The notes under the pieces: generated by a model
Databases searched by the model: none
What the model was told of the DNA's origin: nothing
The model's input: only the letters and a program-made list of their open reading frames with translations
Assembly: GCA_947496235.1 (NCBI GenBank)
Contig: CANMCE010000005.1
Coordinates: forward strand, 186,001 to 250,000
Length of the DNA: 64,000 nt
Source: an uncultured Glaciecola sp.
Lineage (GTDB): Bacteria; Pseudomonadota; Gammaproteobacteria; Enterobacterales; Alteromonadaceae
Direction of reading: 5' to 3'
Shown: piece after piece, positions 45,163-53,867 of the stretch
How the letters are laid out: each line of letters starts with the position of its first letter
How positions within the stretch are numbered: the stretch's first letter is position 1
Translations under genes and position numbers: made by a program

Positions 45163-48100
45163 ATGCTAAATATATTGGAGAATATCTTGTCTTTTAATAT
45201 GTTCACTTCGAATTTGTTATCAAGTGACATCAATCCTCTGCTATCTATTTTTCAAGATATTCTGAAAGATAAATCGAATACTGATATCGCTGATTTGGCC
45301 CAATTATCATCTTTTGTAGTTTTGGGGATTTTTGCGTTTTTAATTATTTATCTGTTTGTTCTCAAGTCGTCGAAAAACAAACTTGCGCGCAAGCAAGCTG
45401 CCAATGAACAAGATCTGCAAAACTTACCGACAGGCATAGTTACTCTAGATACAGACGGGCGAATCTTGAACGTAAATGGCTATGGCGCCAAGCTCTTAGG
45501 GCGAGAGATAGATAAGTTAAAAGGGCTTAATTTTGCTGAGTTGTTTCGCACAGAAGAAAAAGACAATGTGAATGACGCGCTCAACGCTGAAGAAGCAAAG
45601 ATTCAAGCCACTGCCCGAGCCAGTAATCTGATTCTAGGAATAAATTTGGGCCAGATGACAGCTGCTTCAGGTTATAAACAACGCAGAATAACTTTATTTG
45701 ATATTAATAACTTACAGCGGGCGTATAGCAAAGAAAAACAAACTAATAGACAAACTACTCAACTTCTCCAGCAATCTCAGCTAGGTCGTTTAACAGGTAA
45801 TTTAAAAGATAAACAACTTAAGTTGGATGATATTGCACAAACCATTTGTTGTCATTACGACCATAAAAAGACAGAAGTCGAACTCGGTCAGGTGAGTGAG
45901 CGCGTACATCCAGCTGATGTAGAGTTATGGAAGCGCCTGTTAGATAATTTTGCGCTAAAAGGCCAGGCAAATGAGCAACTAAGGCTATTAACTTCAGATT
46001 GTGTACCTAACGACGAAAACTTAACTTTTTCGCTTTGCCAACTAAAATTATTCGCTATTGGTGAACCCGAAGAAGGTCGCCATAATGCATTTGAAGCTAT
46101 TATTTCTACTTCTCCAGCCTTAGCAGAAAAAACAGAGCAGTTAGTTTTTGCTGAAAATCGCTATCAAGCTATGCTCAATGCAACACCCAATCCAATGTAT
46201 ATCATTAATGATGCTGGGCAGATTATTCAACATAACCATCCATTTAGTTCACTCGCCAGAATCGTAAATCCAAAGGCAAATTCTCAAAATCTATTTGATA
46301 TGGGCGTGTTGCCAGACCAAGCATTGGCGTTGCATAAGAGTACCAATCAACTTTCGAATTTTGCTCAGCAGATTGAGTGTAAATTAGAGTGTCATGATGG
46401 CAGAGTCTTGCAAATTCGTTTGTTTGTTTCTTTCTTCAAGAAAACAGATTATTTAGCCAAAACCGAAACTCGATACGCTATCGGCACTATTGTCGATTTA
46501 ACCCAGTTAGTCGATGCCAAACAACAGCTAGATGAAGAACGTGCCCAATTAGATAATCTATTAAGTTTAGCGCCGGTTGCCATTGCTACAATAGACGCTG
46601 AAGATCGCGTCATCATGGCGAACCACCAGATGCTAGAGCGCTTAAAGTATAGTGAAGGGGAACTTAAGCACGGTAATTTCTATCAATTATTTGCCGATGC
46701 GGCGCAAGCAGGCACTGCCGCGAAAAAGCTGTCGCAAACTGGCCAGTTGAGAGGTTTCCACGCTAAGCTAAAAGATAAAGAAAACAAATTACATCCAAGC
46801 GAACTTCACATTGATCTGATTAATCGAGAGAAACAAGAATATTTGTGTTGGATCGCTGACCGTTCGGATGAACAGTTCCAACAAGACAAGTTTGAAAGTC
46901 TGTTGGAAAACAGCAGTATGCCAATGGCGATTCTAGGTAATGATGGCTTTAGTAAAGTCAATGAAGCTGCAACCAACTTCTTTGCTGCCCGTGATGAATA
47001 TGAGTTACGCAATTTAATGCCATATTCGACTAATTTAAATGCCGACGAATATAAAGCCGACGAGTTAAAGCGACTCATTGATCAAATTAAACTAACTGGA
47101 AAAGTATTTTCTCATACTTGGGAATATCAAGTTGGAGAAACCAAGTTGCCTTGTGAAGCTACTTTTGTGCCGATTTTCAAAGATAAACAATTAGAATCCA
47201 TCTTGTGTATTTGGATGGATAAACGCGAGTTGAAAAAAATCGATCAAGCTAGAATTGAGGCGATCAATTTACAACAAGCGGCGCAACGGGAAATTCAAGA
47301 GAAACAGAAATTGCTCTCTAACAGCCAAGATCAGTTGGCGGATAAAATGCGCTCGTTGGCAAATACCGAACAAAAATTACGTTCAGTACAAGTACAGTTT
47401 GATGAAACCCGTTCCGAATATACGCAGCTTAAAGAACAGCATGAATCAGTTAATGAAAACTTAATGCAGTTACAACATCAGTATACGCAGTCTCGTAACA
47501 TGCTGGCTGATGCTCAGCAAGCAAACCAAGATCTGCAACAGCAACTGGACTCTTCCAGCGAACAAGTGAAAGGCTTAAATCATCAACGTGAACAAATCGC
47601 CGAAGCACTAAGACAAAGTGAAGACAGATACAAAGATGCGAAAGCTGCCCTAGCATTGAGTGAAGAAAATGCCCGTGAATTGCAATCTCAACTGCAAGAC
47701 GAAAAAGGTAAGATGAACACCTTAATTGGGCAAATGACTAAAATGAAGAATGCGGTGTCGGATAAAGATGCGCAAATACATCAGGTCAGCAATCAGATAC
47801 AAGCTTTGCAGTCTCAATTGACCAGTTCAACTAACGTCACTGAGAACTTGAAACAACAGTTGGAAAATCAACGTAAAGCAAGTGAAGAGGCACAAAAGCA
47901 AAAACGCCAGATCGAAGAAACCTATAATTTAGCTCAAGCTGAATTGCGTACAAAAGAACGCCATCTTGAACACATGCAAAGTGAAATGCAAAAGCTGGAA
48001 GAAATGTCGAATCAAGAAAAAGGCGACATGCAAGCCCAGCAAGAAGCCTTGAAACAGGAGCTCTTGGCTAAACAAGATCAATTGCAGTCAACTAAAGATG

Positions 48101-49689
48101 CACTGTTAACAGCACAACAAGCTGCTGAACAAGAGAAACAGGCACGGGATCAACAAGAAGCTGAGTTGAAGAAATTACAGCATGAGTTGTCTGAAGCGGA
48201 AACCCACGCAGCTCAGAAGCAAGCTGAAATGGCGCAAAAAGAACAGCAACGCAGAGAGTTACAAGAAAAGCTTGCCCGTGAGTTGAAAGCCAAACAACTA
48301 CAGTTACAGCAAACAGAGCAAGTTCTTAGTCAGAGCAAACAACAAACTGAAGCAGAAAAAGCTGAAAAAGAACAGCAACGTCAGCTATATGAAAAACTCA
48401 AAGGCGAGTTAAAAGACATCGAACAACGCTCTGCTGAACAAGAAGCTAAGATTAATCAAAGTGACGAGCAGTGGCAGAAAGATAAATCTGCTATGCGCGA
48501 AGAAATTGACGCTAAACGCGAGCAATTGTTACAAACCAAAACTGCCCTTGATGATATTCAACAACAGGCTGATAAAGAGCGTTTAACACGTATAGAGCAA
48601 GAGCAGAAACTTAAACAGCTAGCCCTAGAGTTAAGTGATGTTGAACAACGGGCACAAAAACAACAGCAAATGTTGGAAAGTAGTGAAGAGCAATGGCATA
48701 AGCATCACGCCGAAATTGAACAGCAGAAACAACAATTACAGAAAGCTTTGGCCGAAGCTACAGAACAAAATCAAATGTTGCAAGGTCAGTTAACGGGTAA
48801 GTTAGATGCGCTTAAACAAGCGGAGAATCAGGTTACTGAATCTCAGACGGGTGAACAGGCGTTGCAACAAGAGTTAGAGCAAGCGCGTGCCGCGCGTGAG
48901 GCTTTAGAAGAGAAAATTGCATCTCAAGCTGAAAAAGAAAAACAACTGCAACAGCAGTTATCCGAGCAACAACAGGCAATCGAGGCCAAAGAAGCTTCAA
49001 TTCATGAGTTAGAAGGCAAACAAAAAGCCTTGGCAGACGAGCTAGCAAAAGTGCAGCAGGATTATGCGCAAAGTAAAGAGAGTTTATCCAATCAGCATGA
49101 TAGTCATTCAAACTTATCTACTCAATTAGAGGAATTGGAAAAGGCACTGGCCGATAGCAAGCAATTATTGGCAGATAAAGAAAATGCGCTGCAAAAAGCA
49201 CAGTCGGATTTACAAGACAGCCAAAGCAAGTTGTCGGAACAAGAGGAAGCTTTGATCAGTGCTCACAAACAAGAATTAGAGGACGCTTCTAAGGAAGAAG
49301 GTGCAGCTAGACGACGTCCACAAATTGAAAAATTGGATATGCCACCACGACCAACTGATTGGTTTGATTTATTGCCTTATCTTCAAAAACAAGGTGAGAT
49401 TGAATCACTACCTAAGGCTCTAGCAGAACTGATTGACGGATTAGAATCTAATTTGAGTGAGACTGAATCTGCGATAGTTGAAAACGATGTATCGGGTATA
49501 TTTAGAGGCACCAAAGAGCTTATTAGAATTGCTCATGAGGTAAATTCGGAGGTTCTTACAGATATGCTTTCAGACATCGAAAACGACTGTAAAAGCGGTA
49601 TGGTGGACAACGTGTCAATCCGCTGGCCAGCAGCTAAACAGAGCTTAGAGAAAACCTTAAGAGTGGTATATTCCCACCTGCACGGGTAA
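45163..49689 (+). CDS. Giant membrane PAS / coiled-coil protein with an Hpt-like C-terminus
   Basis: A 1508-residue protein. One transmembrane helix is at about residues 48-67 (VVLGIFAFLIIYLFVL), with the bulk in the cytoplasm. PAS-like domains begin near residues 88 (LPTGIVTLDTDGRILNVNG), 337 (NATPNPMYIINDAGQIIQHN), 468 (APVAIATIDAEDRVIMANHQ) and 581. From about 690 to 1370 it is Gln/Glu-rich coiled coil, including three 74-residue repeats. The last 110 residues are helical and look like a degenerate histidine phosphotransfer domain (LIRIAHEVNSEVLTDMLSDI), without the Lys-Gly that normally follows the His. No kinase, cyclase or methyl-accepting domain is present, so it is best read as a signal-sensing scaffold. 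It stands alone. The start is uncertain: TTG 45187 follows GGAG. Confidence 0.8.
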   Translation: MLNILENILSFNMFTSNLLSSDINPLLSIFQDILKDKSNTDIADLAQLSSFVVLGIFAFLIIYLFVLKSSKNKLARKQAANEQDLQNLPTGIVTLDTDGRILNVNGYGAKLLGREIDKLKGLNFAELFRTEEKDNVNDALNAEEAKIQATARASNLILGINLGQMTAASGYKQRRITLFDINNLQRAYSKEKQTNRQTTQLLQQSQLGRLTGNLKDKQLKLDDIAQTICCHYDHKKTEVELGQVSERVHPADVELWKRLLDNFALKGQANEQLRLLTSDCVPNDENLTFSLCQLKLFAIGEPEEGRHNAFEAIISTSPALAEKTEQLVFAENRYQAMLNATPNPMYIINDAGQIIQHNHPFSSLARIVNPKANSQNLFDMGVLPDQALALHKSTNQLSNFAQQIECKLECHDGRVLQIRLFVSFFKKTDYLAKTETRYAIGTIVDLTQLVDAKQQLDEERAQLDNLLSLAPVAIATIDAEDRVIMANHQMLERLKYSEGELKHGNFYQLFADAAQAGTAAKKLSQTGQLRGFHAKLKDKENKLHPSELHIDLINREKQEYLCWIADRSDEQFQQDKFESLLENSSMPMAILGNDGFSKVNEAATNFFAARDEYELRNLMPYSTNLNADEYKADELKRLIDQIKLTGKVFSHTWEYQVGETKLPCEATFVPIFKDKQLESILCIWMDKRELKKIDQARIEAINLQQAAQREIQEKQKLLSNSQDQLADKMRSLANTEQKLRSVQVQFDETRSEYTQLKEQHESVNENLMQLQHQYTQSRNMLADAQQANQDLQQQLDSSSEQVKGLNHQREQIAEALRQSEDRYKDAKAALALSEENARELQSQLQDEKGKMNTLIGQMTKMKNAVSDKDAQIHQVSNQIQALQSQLTSSTNVTENLKQQLENQRKASEEAQKQKRQIEETYNLAQAELRTKERHLEHMQSEMQKLEEMSNQEKGDMQAQQEALKQELLAKQDQLQSTKDALLTAQQAAEQEKQARDQQEAELKKLQHELSEAETHAAQKQAEMAQKEQQRRELQEKLARELKAKQLQLQQTEQVLSQSKQQTEAEKAEKEQQRQLYEKLKGELKDIEQRSAEQEAKINQSDEQWQKDKSAMREEIDAKREQLLQTKTALDDIQQQADKERLTRIEQEQKLKQLALELSDVEQRAQKQQQMLESSEEQWHKHHAEIEQQKQQLQKALAEATEQNQMLQGQLTGKLDALKQAENQVTESQTGEQALQQELEQARAAREALEEKIASQAEKEKQLQQQLSEQQQAIEAKEASIHELEGKQKALADELAKVQQDYAQSKESLSNQHDSHSNLSTQLEELEKALADSKQLLADKENALQKAQSDLQDSQSKLSEQEEALISAHKQELEDASKEEGAARRRPQIEKLDMPPRPTDWFDLLPYLQKQGEIESLPKALAELIDGLESNLSETESAIVENDVSGIFRGTKELIRIAHEVNSEVLTDMLSDIENDCKSGMVDNVSIRWPAAKQSLEKTLRVVYSHLHG
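48067..48732 (+). repeat. Three tandem 74-residue (222-bp) coding repeats in the coiled coil
   Basis: Three segments of exactly 222 bp, 48067-48288, 48289-48510 and 48511-48732 (residues 969-1042, 1043-1116 and 1117-1190), align without gaps. They start AKQDQLQSTK, AKQLQLQQTE and AKREQLLQTK. Copies 2 and 3 also share the EQRxxxQ and SxEQW blocks (NQSDEQW and ESSEEQW). A fourth, weaker copy may follow. The identity is at the protein level, so this is an old duplication. Confidence 0.75.
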
Positions 49690-49695
49690 ACAAAT

Positions 49696-49827
49696 AATAA
49701 TGGAGCGGTAAGTAAATAATGGAGCCGTAGTTCATTATTTCGGGAAAATATCCTAGGGTTTTTAATTTAGTTGAGAAATAATGAACTACGGCTCCATTAT
49801 TTAAATGAACTACGGCTCCATTATTTA
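49696..49827. repeat. 29-bp perfect inverted repeat plus extra copies of the same unit
   Basis: The segment 49713-49741 is the exact reverse complement of 49775-49803, with a 33-nt spacer. The unit reads ATGAACTACGGCTCCATTAT in its right-hand orientation. A third copy (23 bp identical) follows directly at 49805-49827 in the same orientation as the second, period 24, and reaches into the stop codon of the minus-strand gene. A shortened, altered copy in the first orientation (AATAATGGAGC) is at 49696-49706. There is no T run, and no transposase is nearby. Confidence 0.85.
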
Positions 49828-50241
49828 CTTTCTACCATTCGGTTTGGGGTAGGTTTCTTCTCGGAATTGTTCTTGGCCAGTCATGTCATACATGAAGTAG
49901 CCTTTTATGGTCACGGGTAAAGTGCCGAGGTCATCAAATACCTCGTCCCAGAACTGCCATCCTGCTCTTTTCCCACAATAAAAGTGTAAAAATACATTAT
50001 TTTGTTGTTTTCTTGGGGCACTTTCTAAGAGACAAACTTCCTGTTCGAAAACGCGTTTGTACAAATGAGGTATTTCATAGCCTATCCAATCCATGCTGCA
50101 CTTTATGGCTTTCATACGTTTGGCGTCTGGTTTTTTCTTACGTACACTCGCAGTTGGCCATTGGCTAAAGGCTTCAAACACTAATTTTGCAAGTTCATCA
50201 TCCTGATAGGTCAGTATTAACGAAATATGTATGGCTGACAT
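49825..50241 (-). CDS. Protein of unknown function, pairs with the downstream-oriented secreted gene
   Basis: A 138-residue soluble protein without a signal or membrane helix. It begins MSAIHISLILTYQDDELAKL and contains basic (VRKKKPDAKRMKAIKC), aromatic (CGKRAGWQFWDEVFDD) and acidic stretches; the C-terminus is basic. I recognise no family. It begins 2 bp after the stop of the secreted 191-residue gene upstream on the same strand, so the two are translationally linked. The stop codon lies inside a repeat unit, so the repeat may have replaced or set the C-terminus. Confidence 0.6.
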   Translation of the reverse strand: MSAIHISLILTYQDDELAKLVFEAFSQWPTASVRKKKPDAKRMKAIKCSMDWIGYEIPHLYKRVFEQEVCLLESAPRKQQNNVFLHFYCGKRAGWQFWDEVFDDLGTLPVTIKGYFMYDMTGQEQFREETYPKPNGRK

Positions 50242-50243
50242 TG

Positions 50244-50819
50244 CTAGTTCTTCGCGTCTAATGCCAATAAATCAATCTTTACCAAACATACCGGATAATC
50301 AGGTTCGTATTCATAATCCTCAATATTGGTTAAACAATCAGCGTGGTTATGTTTTTCGCCATCCTGCATTCTTTCAAAAATGGCAGCTCCATCGTCATCT
50401 AGAGCAATCAAACTAGGTAAATAATAATCATAAACCACAAAGGATGCGTGGGTTGTTTGGGGAAATTCAATGAAAGCTTCAGCTTCGTAGATTTGATATC
50501 CAGCATGCCCTTCTTCGGTGGATTCGATGACTAAGTATTTTCCTCCTTGGGAAAACCCCCATAAATACGACTGGCCGACCATGGAGCTTTCTTCGTTAAC
50601 GAGAAAACGAAACCTACCAGCTTGTGTTTTTTCAAATAATAAAAGGTCATCATACATAGGCTCATAACCTTGTGTTCTGGCCTCGCATAATTGGTTGTTA
50701 GAATTAGGAATTGCAAAGCATTCCAACGATAGCGTTTCCGATCCGGCTGTGACAGAAAAGGTCAACAAGCAAACTATGAAGCAACAAGCGGCGGTAAAAC
50801 AAGTTCTAATCGAGAGCAT
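50244..50819 (-). CDS. Secreted protein of unknown function
   Basis: A 191-residue protein with a signal peptide (residues 1-25, ACCFIVCLLTFSVTAGS). The mature part is beta-rich and aromatic, with four Cys (LECFAIP, QLCEAR, ADCLTN, YPVCLV) that could form two disulfides. Blocks such as RFRFLVNEESSMVGQSYLWG and GKYLVIESTEEGHAGYQIYE suggest a propeller-like or sandwich fold. No family is recognised. It is the first gene of a two-gene unit with the 138-residue gene. A 354-bp gap precedes it. Confidence 0.6.
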   Translation of the reverse strand: MLSIRTCFTAACCFIVCLLTFSVTAGSETLSLECFAIPNSNNQLCEARTQGYEPMYDDLLLFEKTQAGRFRFLVNEESSMVGQSYLWGFSQGGKYLVIESTEEGHAGYQIYEAEAFIEFPQTTHASFVVYDYYLPSLIALDDDGAAIFERMQDGEKHNHADCLTNIEDYEYEPDYPVCLVKIDLLALDAKN

Positions 50820-51173
50820 CTTATTCAGTTTCGTTAATAGTTAATTAAGACCATTTCAGTGTAAGAAATATAAAATTATGCCAATCCAAATACAAGGCAG
50901 TCCTGTTTGTTTCAAATCTTTTTAAAATAGTGGAGAGCAATAGAACTTTTCATCATTCAACATTGATTTATATAGATTTATTTCCAAATAGTGAGAAAAG
51001 ATTTCATAGTCTAGCATCCTAAAAGCCCCGTAATCTAATTAACCGATTGATTTTTATTGTAAAAAACAAGTGGTCCGATGTTTGCTGGGTGAATACCATC
51101 AATAAATGCTGATCGTCAATCAAGGAGTTGATCAGCTAACGTTAAAATTTTCCTGTAAATTTCCGGAGTAGTG
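50820..51173. other. 354-bp intergenic region between divergent genes
   Basis: No open frame of note is present. It must hold two promoters facing apart. The only structure I see is an inverted repeat, GCTGATC (51108-51114) with GATCAGC (51130-51136), about 40 bp before the PagL-like gene. Confidence 0.5.
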
Positions 51174-51737
51174 ATGTTGTATAGAGTTTTTTCAGTAATT
51201 TTCATTTGCGTTGTTTTTATCCTTCCGTCAAAGCAAGCTCAAAGTGCCGAAATCAGTAATTATTTAGGCGCGGCTTCCATAGAATACATGATGGGTTCAG
51301 GGGACCTACATGGTGTTCGAGCGGCTATTAGATTACCTTTTTACCATGAATTAGATATGCCTTGGATTGGCCCAATAAATGTTGAATATGAACTTAGTGC
51401 CAATGTTTTTGATATTCACGGTAGCTCTAACAATGAGGCAACTTATGGTGCGTCTTTTTCACCTGTATTGGTAAAACGAATAGCAGAATGGCGGAATCAT
51501 TACCCAATAGACCTTGAAGTGGGTATTGGTGTTGCTTATGTGCACGATGAACGTTTTGGCGGTACTGACATTGGTAGTTCTTACCAATTCGAAGATCGAA
51601 TAGGTCTTTCTATGAAACTGGGTGAAGACAGTAATGCGGAAATCGGTCTTCGCTATGTCCACTATTCCAACGGGGGGTTTAACACAAAAAATCCAGGATT
51701 AGATTTTCTTAGTTTTCTCTACTTACAAAGGTTTTAA
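51174..51737 (+). CDS. PagL-like lipid A 3-O-deacylase (acyloxyacyl hydrolase)
   Basis: About 187 residues with a signal peptide (FSVIFICVVFILPSKQAQSA). The mature protein is a small eight-strand barrel. Near the end, RYVHYSNGGFNTKNPGLDFL gives the PagL catalytic His and Ser (H-x-S-N) and the conserved Asn-x-G. It ends in Phe, as outer-membrane barrels do. PagL removes the 3-position acyl chain of lipid A in the outer membrane and so softens its immune and surface properties. I start at ATG 51174, 5 nt after CCGGAG, rather than the GTG just before it. It appears monocistronic. Confidence 0.82.
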   Translation: MLYRVFSVIFICVVFILPSKQAQSAEISNYLGAASIEYMMGSGDLHGVRAAIRLPFYHELDMPWIGPINVEYELSANVFDIHGSSNNEATYGASFSPVLVKRIAEWRNHYPIDLEVGIGVAYVHDERFGGTDIGSSYQFEDRIGLSMKLGEDSNAEIGLRYVHYSNGGFNTKNPGLDFLSFLYLQRF

Positions 51738-51970
51738 TTTACGGAACTTGGAAAAGGGTTTTTGTTCGATTTTTTTGGATAAATTTGCCAATCATATCAA
51801 CAAGTTTTTTAACCTGAGCTCCCTCTAAAGCCGCTAAAAAATATAGTTAACAATATTCAATCGCCAAAAGCGTTGAGTTATCAAGATCAATTTATTATCC
51901 TAAGGTGCTGCGCTAATTTTACCGCACTAACTGCTTTTGCAGTTCAAACTTCAAATTTCAAAGGTAAAAT

Positions 51971-52765
51971 ATGAAATATCCAAGCACGCTTCCAGTAGCA
52001 CAGCGCCTTATCCTCGAGCGGATAGTCGACAGCCTTTCTCAAGATCAACGAATTTTAGCCATAGGCGGTAGTGGTTCCTTTGCTTCAAATTCCATGGACG
52101 AATATAGTGATTTAGATTTGGTTATCGTAATAAACCCTGATAACTATGACGAGGTAATGCAACAAAGGATAAATATTCTAGACACAATTGAAGGTAAAAT
52201 TGCCGCTTTCACAGGTGAGCACGTGGGAGAGCCTAGACTGATAATCAGTTTATTTACTCCAGGCCTAATACACGTGGATTTTAAGTTTGTTTCATTGTCT
52301 GACGCGGCAGCACGCGTAGATGATACGCAAGTTATTTGGGAAAGAAATGGTGTATTAACTGAAATCTATACCAATTCTACCCATCACTATCCTCAGCCTG
52401 ATATTCAATGGATAGAAGATAGATTCTGGGTATGGATGCACTATGCCACAGGTAAAATAGCTCGAGGAGAATATTTCGAAGCATTAGAGTTCTTATCTTT
52501 TTTAAGATTTATAGTGCTTTCGCCTTTAGCTTTAAAGCAACACGGCCTTACACCTTCAGGTGTCAGATGGATTGAAAAGCGATTGCCAGAATTTAGTCAG
52601 CAATTGAAGGCAACAGTCGCGAATGTGAATCGCGAGTCTTTGGTTTCAGCCTATGAAAATGTCATTAGTATCTATTTGGAATTAAGAGAAAATGAGCAGG
52701 TCGAGATTAATCAGCAAGCGCAAACTTTAACGCTAGAATATTTTAAGCAGAAACTAACGAGCTAA
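51971..52765 (+). CDS. Nucleotidyltransferase-domain protein
   Basis: A 264-residue protein with an N-terminal polymerase-beta-type nucleotidyltransferase domain: AIGGSGSFASNSMDEYSDLD carries the Gly-Ser turn and the metal-binding Asp pair (SDLDLVIV), with a third Asp in LIHVDFKFVS. The C-terminal half is helical (WMHYATGKIARGEYFEALEF), as in the aminoglycoside-adenylyltransferase shape. The acceptor is unknown; small-molecule AMP transfer is the usual reaction. The ATG at 51971 has AAGGTAAA upstream. It is convergent with the Fic gene and not visibly linked to it. Confidence 0.82.
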   Translation: MKYPSTLPVAQRLILERIVDSLSQDQRILAIGGSGSFASNSMDEYSDLDLVIVINPDNYDEVMQQRINILDTIEGKIAAFTGEHVGEPRLIISLFTPGLIHVDFKFVSLSDAAARVDDTQVIWERNGVLTEIYTNSTHHYPQPDIQWIEDRFWVWMHYATGKIARGEYFEALEFLSFLRFIVLSPLALKQHGLTPSGVRWIEKRLPEFSQQLKATVANVNRESLVSAYENVISIYLELRENEQVEINQQAQTLTLEYFKQKLTS

Positions 52766-52811
52766 TCTATTCCATCACAACACAGGCAACCCCAAGGTTG
52801 CCCATGTAAAA

Positions 52812-53687
52812 TTACACAAATTCAGCAGAATGAATCAATCTTTGTTGTTCGAACTCGTGCGTTGGGGCAACAAATGGTCTAAAACCTTCAATCATGGTTA
52901 ATACATAGAGTGCGCGGTTTGGTCGACCGTTTCCATCTGCAAATCCATGAGTGCGAGTAAAAGCACCAAGAAAATAACAGGCAAAATTGTCCCAATCGTC
53001 ATCAGATAACAAATGGGTACGTGCGCCTATGGTACGAACCATATGGGCAACTTTTCTTTGCATCATTTTTGCAGCGCCTGAACTGGGCCAAGGTTGTTCA
53101 ACATTTAGCGGTCTGCGGTCATGTATAGAGCCTTTAGGAACGAGACGGTCGTGAAGATACTCAAGAGTTTCTAACTGAAAAACCGAACGATTAGAGTGTC
53201 TTGCTTCGATAATGACATTAGCTATCTCCATGACTGACATTTCGTTACTATTTGAGCAACTATCTATCCATTTTGCACCTTTGACTGCGTCAAGATCTCT
53301 TGGGTTCGCACCGTACTGTGCTTCAGGAATTGAATTAGCCGTTGTACGTAAACCCGTAGCGAGTTGGTTTACAAAGGCTTTTCTAAAAATGCCTTCCACA
53401 TATTTACCGGTTCTCAATATTCTGGTTCTTTGTCGCACAAGCATTTGACAAAGGCCAAACTTATCCTCCTCCCAATTCCTACTCGTTAGCACTAGTCCAG
53501 ACAACTTGTATTTATTGGTATACATCCAAAATATGTCTTTAAGAGATTCTTCCGCTATGGGATACCCAATCACGGCTGCTAGTGCATGATACTCTCTTTC
53601 GTTTCTTATGAGCGTTTGAAACTGCGCTAGATTTAGCATAGTTTGCGGCTCGCTAATGCGAATTTTTTTCTTCCCAAACAACGACAT
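52812..53687 (-). CDS. Fic-domain protein (probable AMPylase)
   Basis: A 291-residue protein. The C-terminal half has the complete Fic active-site motif HGFADGNGRPNR, with catalytic His at about residue 247; the second position is Gly instead of the usual Pro. Upstream helices (PWPSSGAAKMMQRKVAHMVR) give the flap and helical core. Fic proteins transfer AMP or other phosphate-containing groups to protein hydroxyls. I cannot place a clear inhibitory (S/T)xxxE(G/N) motif, and no antitoxin-like small gene lies next to it. The N-terminal 130 residues match nothing I know. It appears monocistronic. Confidence 0.85.
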   Translation of the reverse strand: MSLFGKKKIRISEPQTMLNLAQFQTLIRNEREYHALAAVIGYPIAEESLKDIFWMYTNKYKLSGLVLTSRNWEEDKFGLCQMLVRQRTRILRTGKYVEGIFRKAFVNQLATGLRTTANSIPEAQYGANPRDLDAVKGAKWIDSCSNSNEMSVMEIANVIIEARHSNRSVFQLETLEYLHDRLVPKGSIHDRRPLNVEQPWPSSGAAKMMQRKVAHMVRTIGARTHLLSDDDWDNFACYFLGAFTRTHGFADGNGRPNRALYVLTMIEGFRPFVAPTHEFEQQRLIHSAEFV

Positions 53688-53867
53688 AAGGCAACTAATC
53701 CTTTAATAAAATAGTTCTCAGTTAAACAGATATACTTTTATTGATGAGGGAAAGTTGCAGTTGTTTAAGAAATAATTAGGATAGAAAGTTGCTAGATTCT
53801 TTTTCTTTGGAACGATTAACCATTTTGCGATATTTAAATTTCTAGCGAATAAACCACTTGAGTTTAA

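Noticed and set aside
48067-48732. A CRISPR-like or DNA tandem repeat
   Set aside because: The period is clear only in the protein; the bases have drifted and there are no spacers.
49696-49827. Terminal inverted repeats of an insertion sequence
   Set aside because: The arms are only 33 nt apart, no transposase frame lies between or around them, and the extra copies do not fit IS ends.
52812-53867. A Fic toxin-antitoxin pair
   Set aside because: No small partner frame lies beside the Fic gene on either side.
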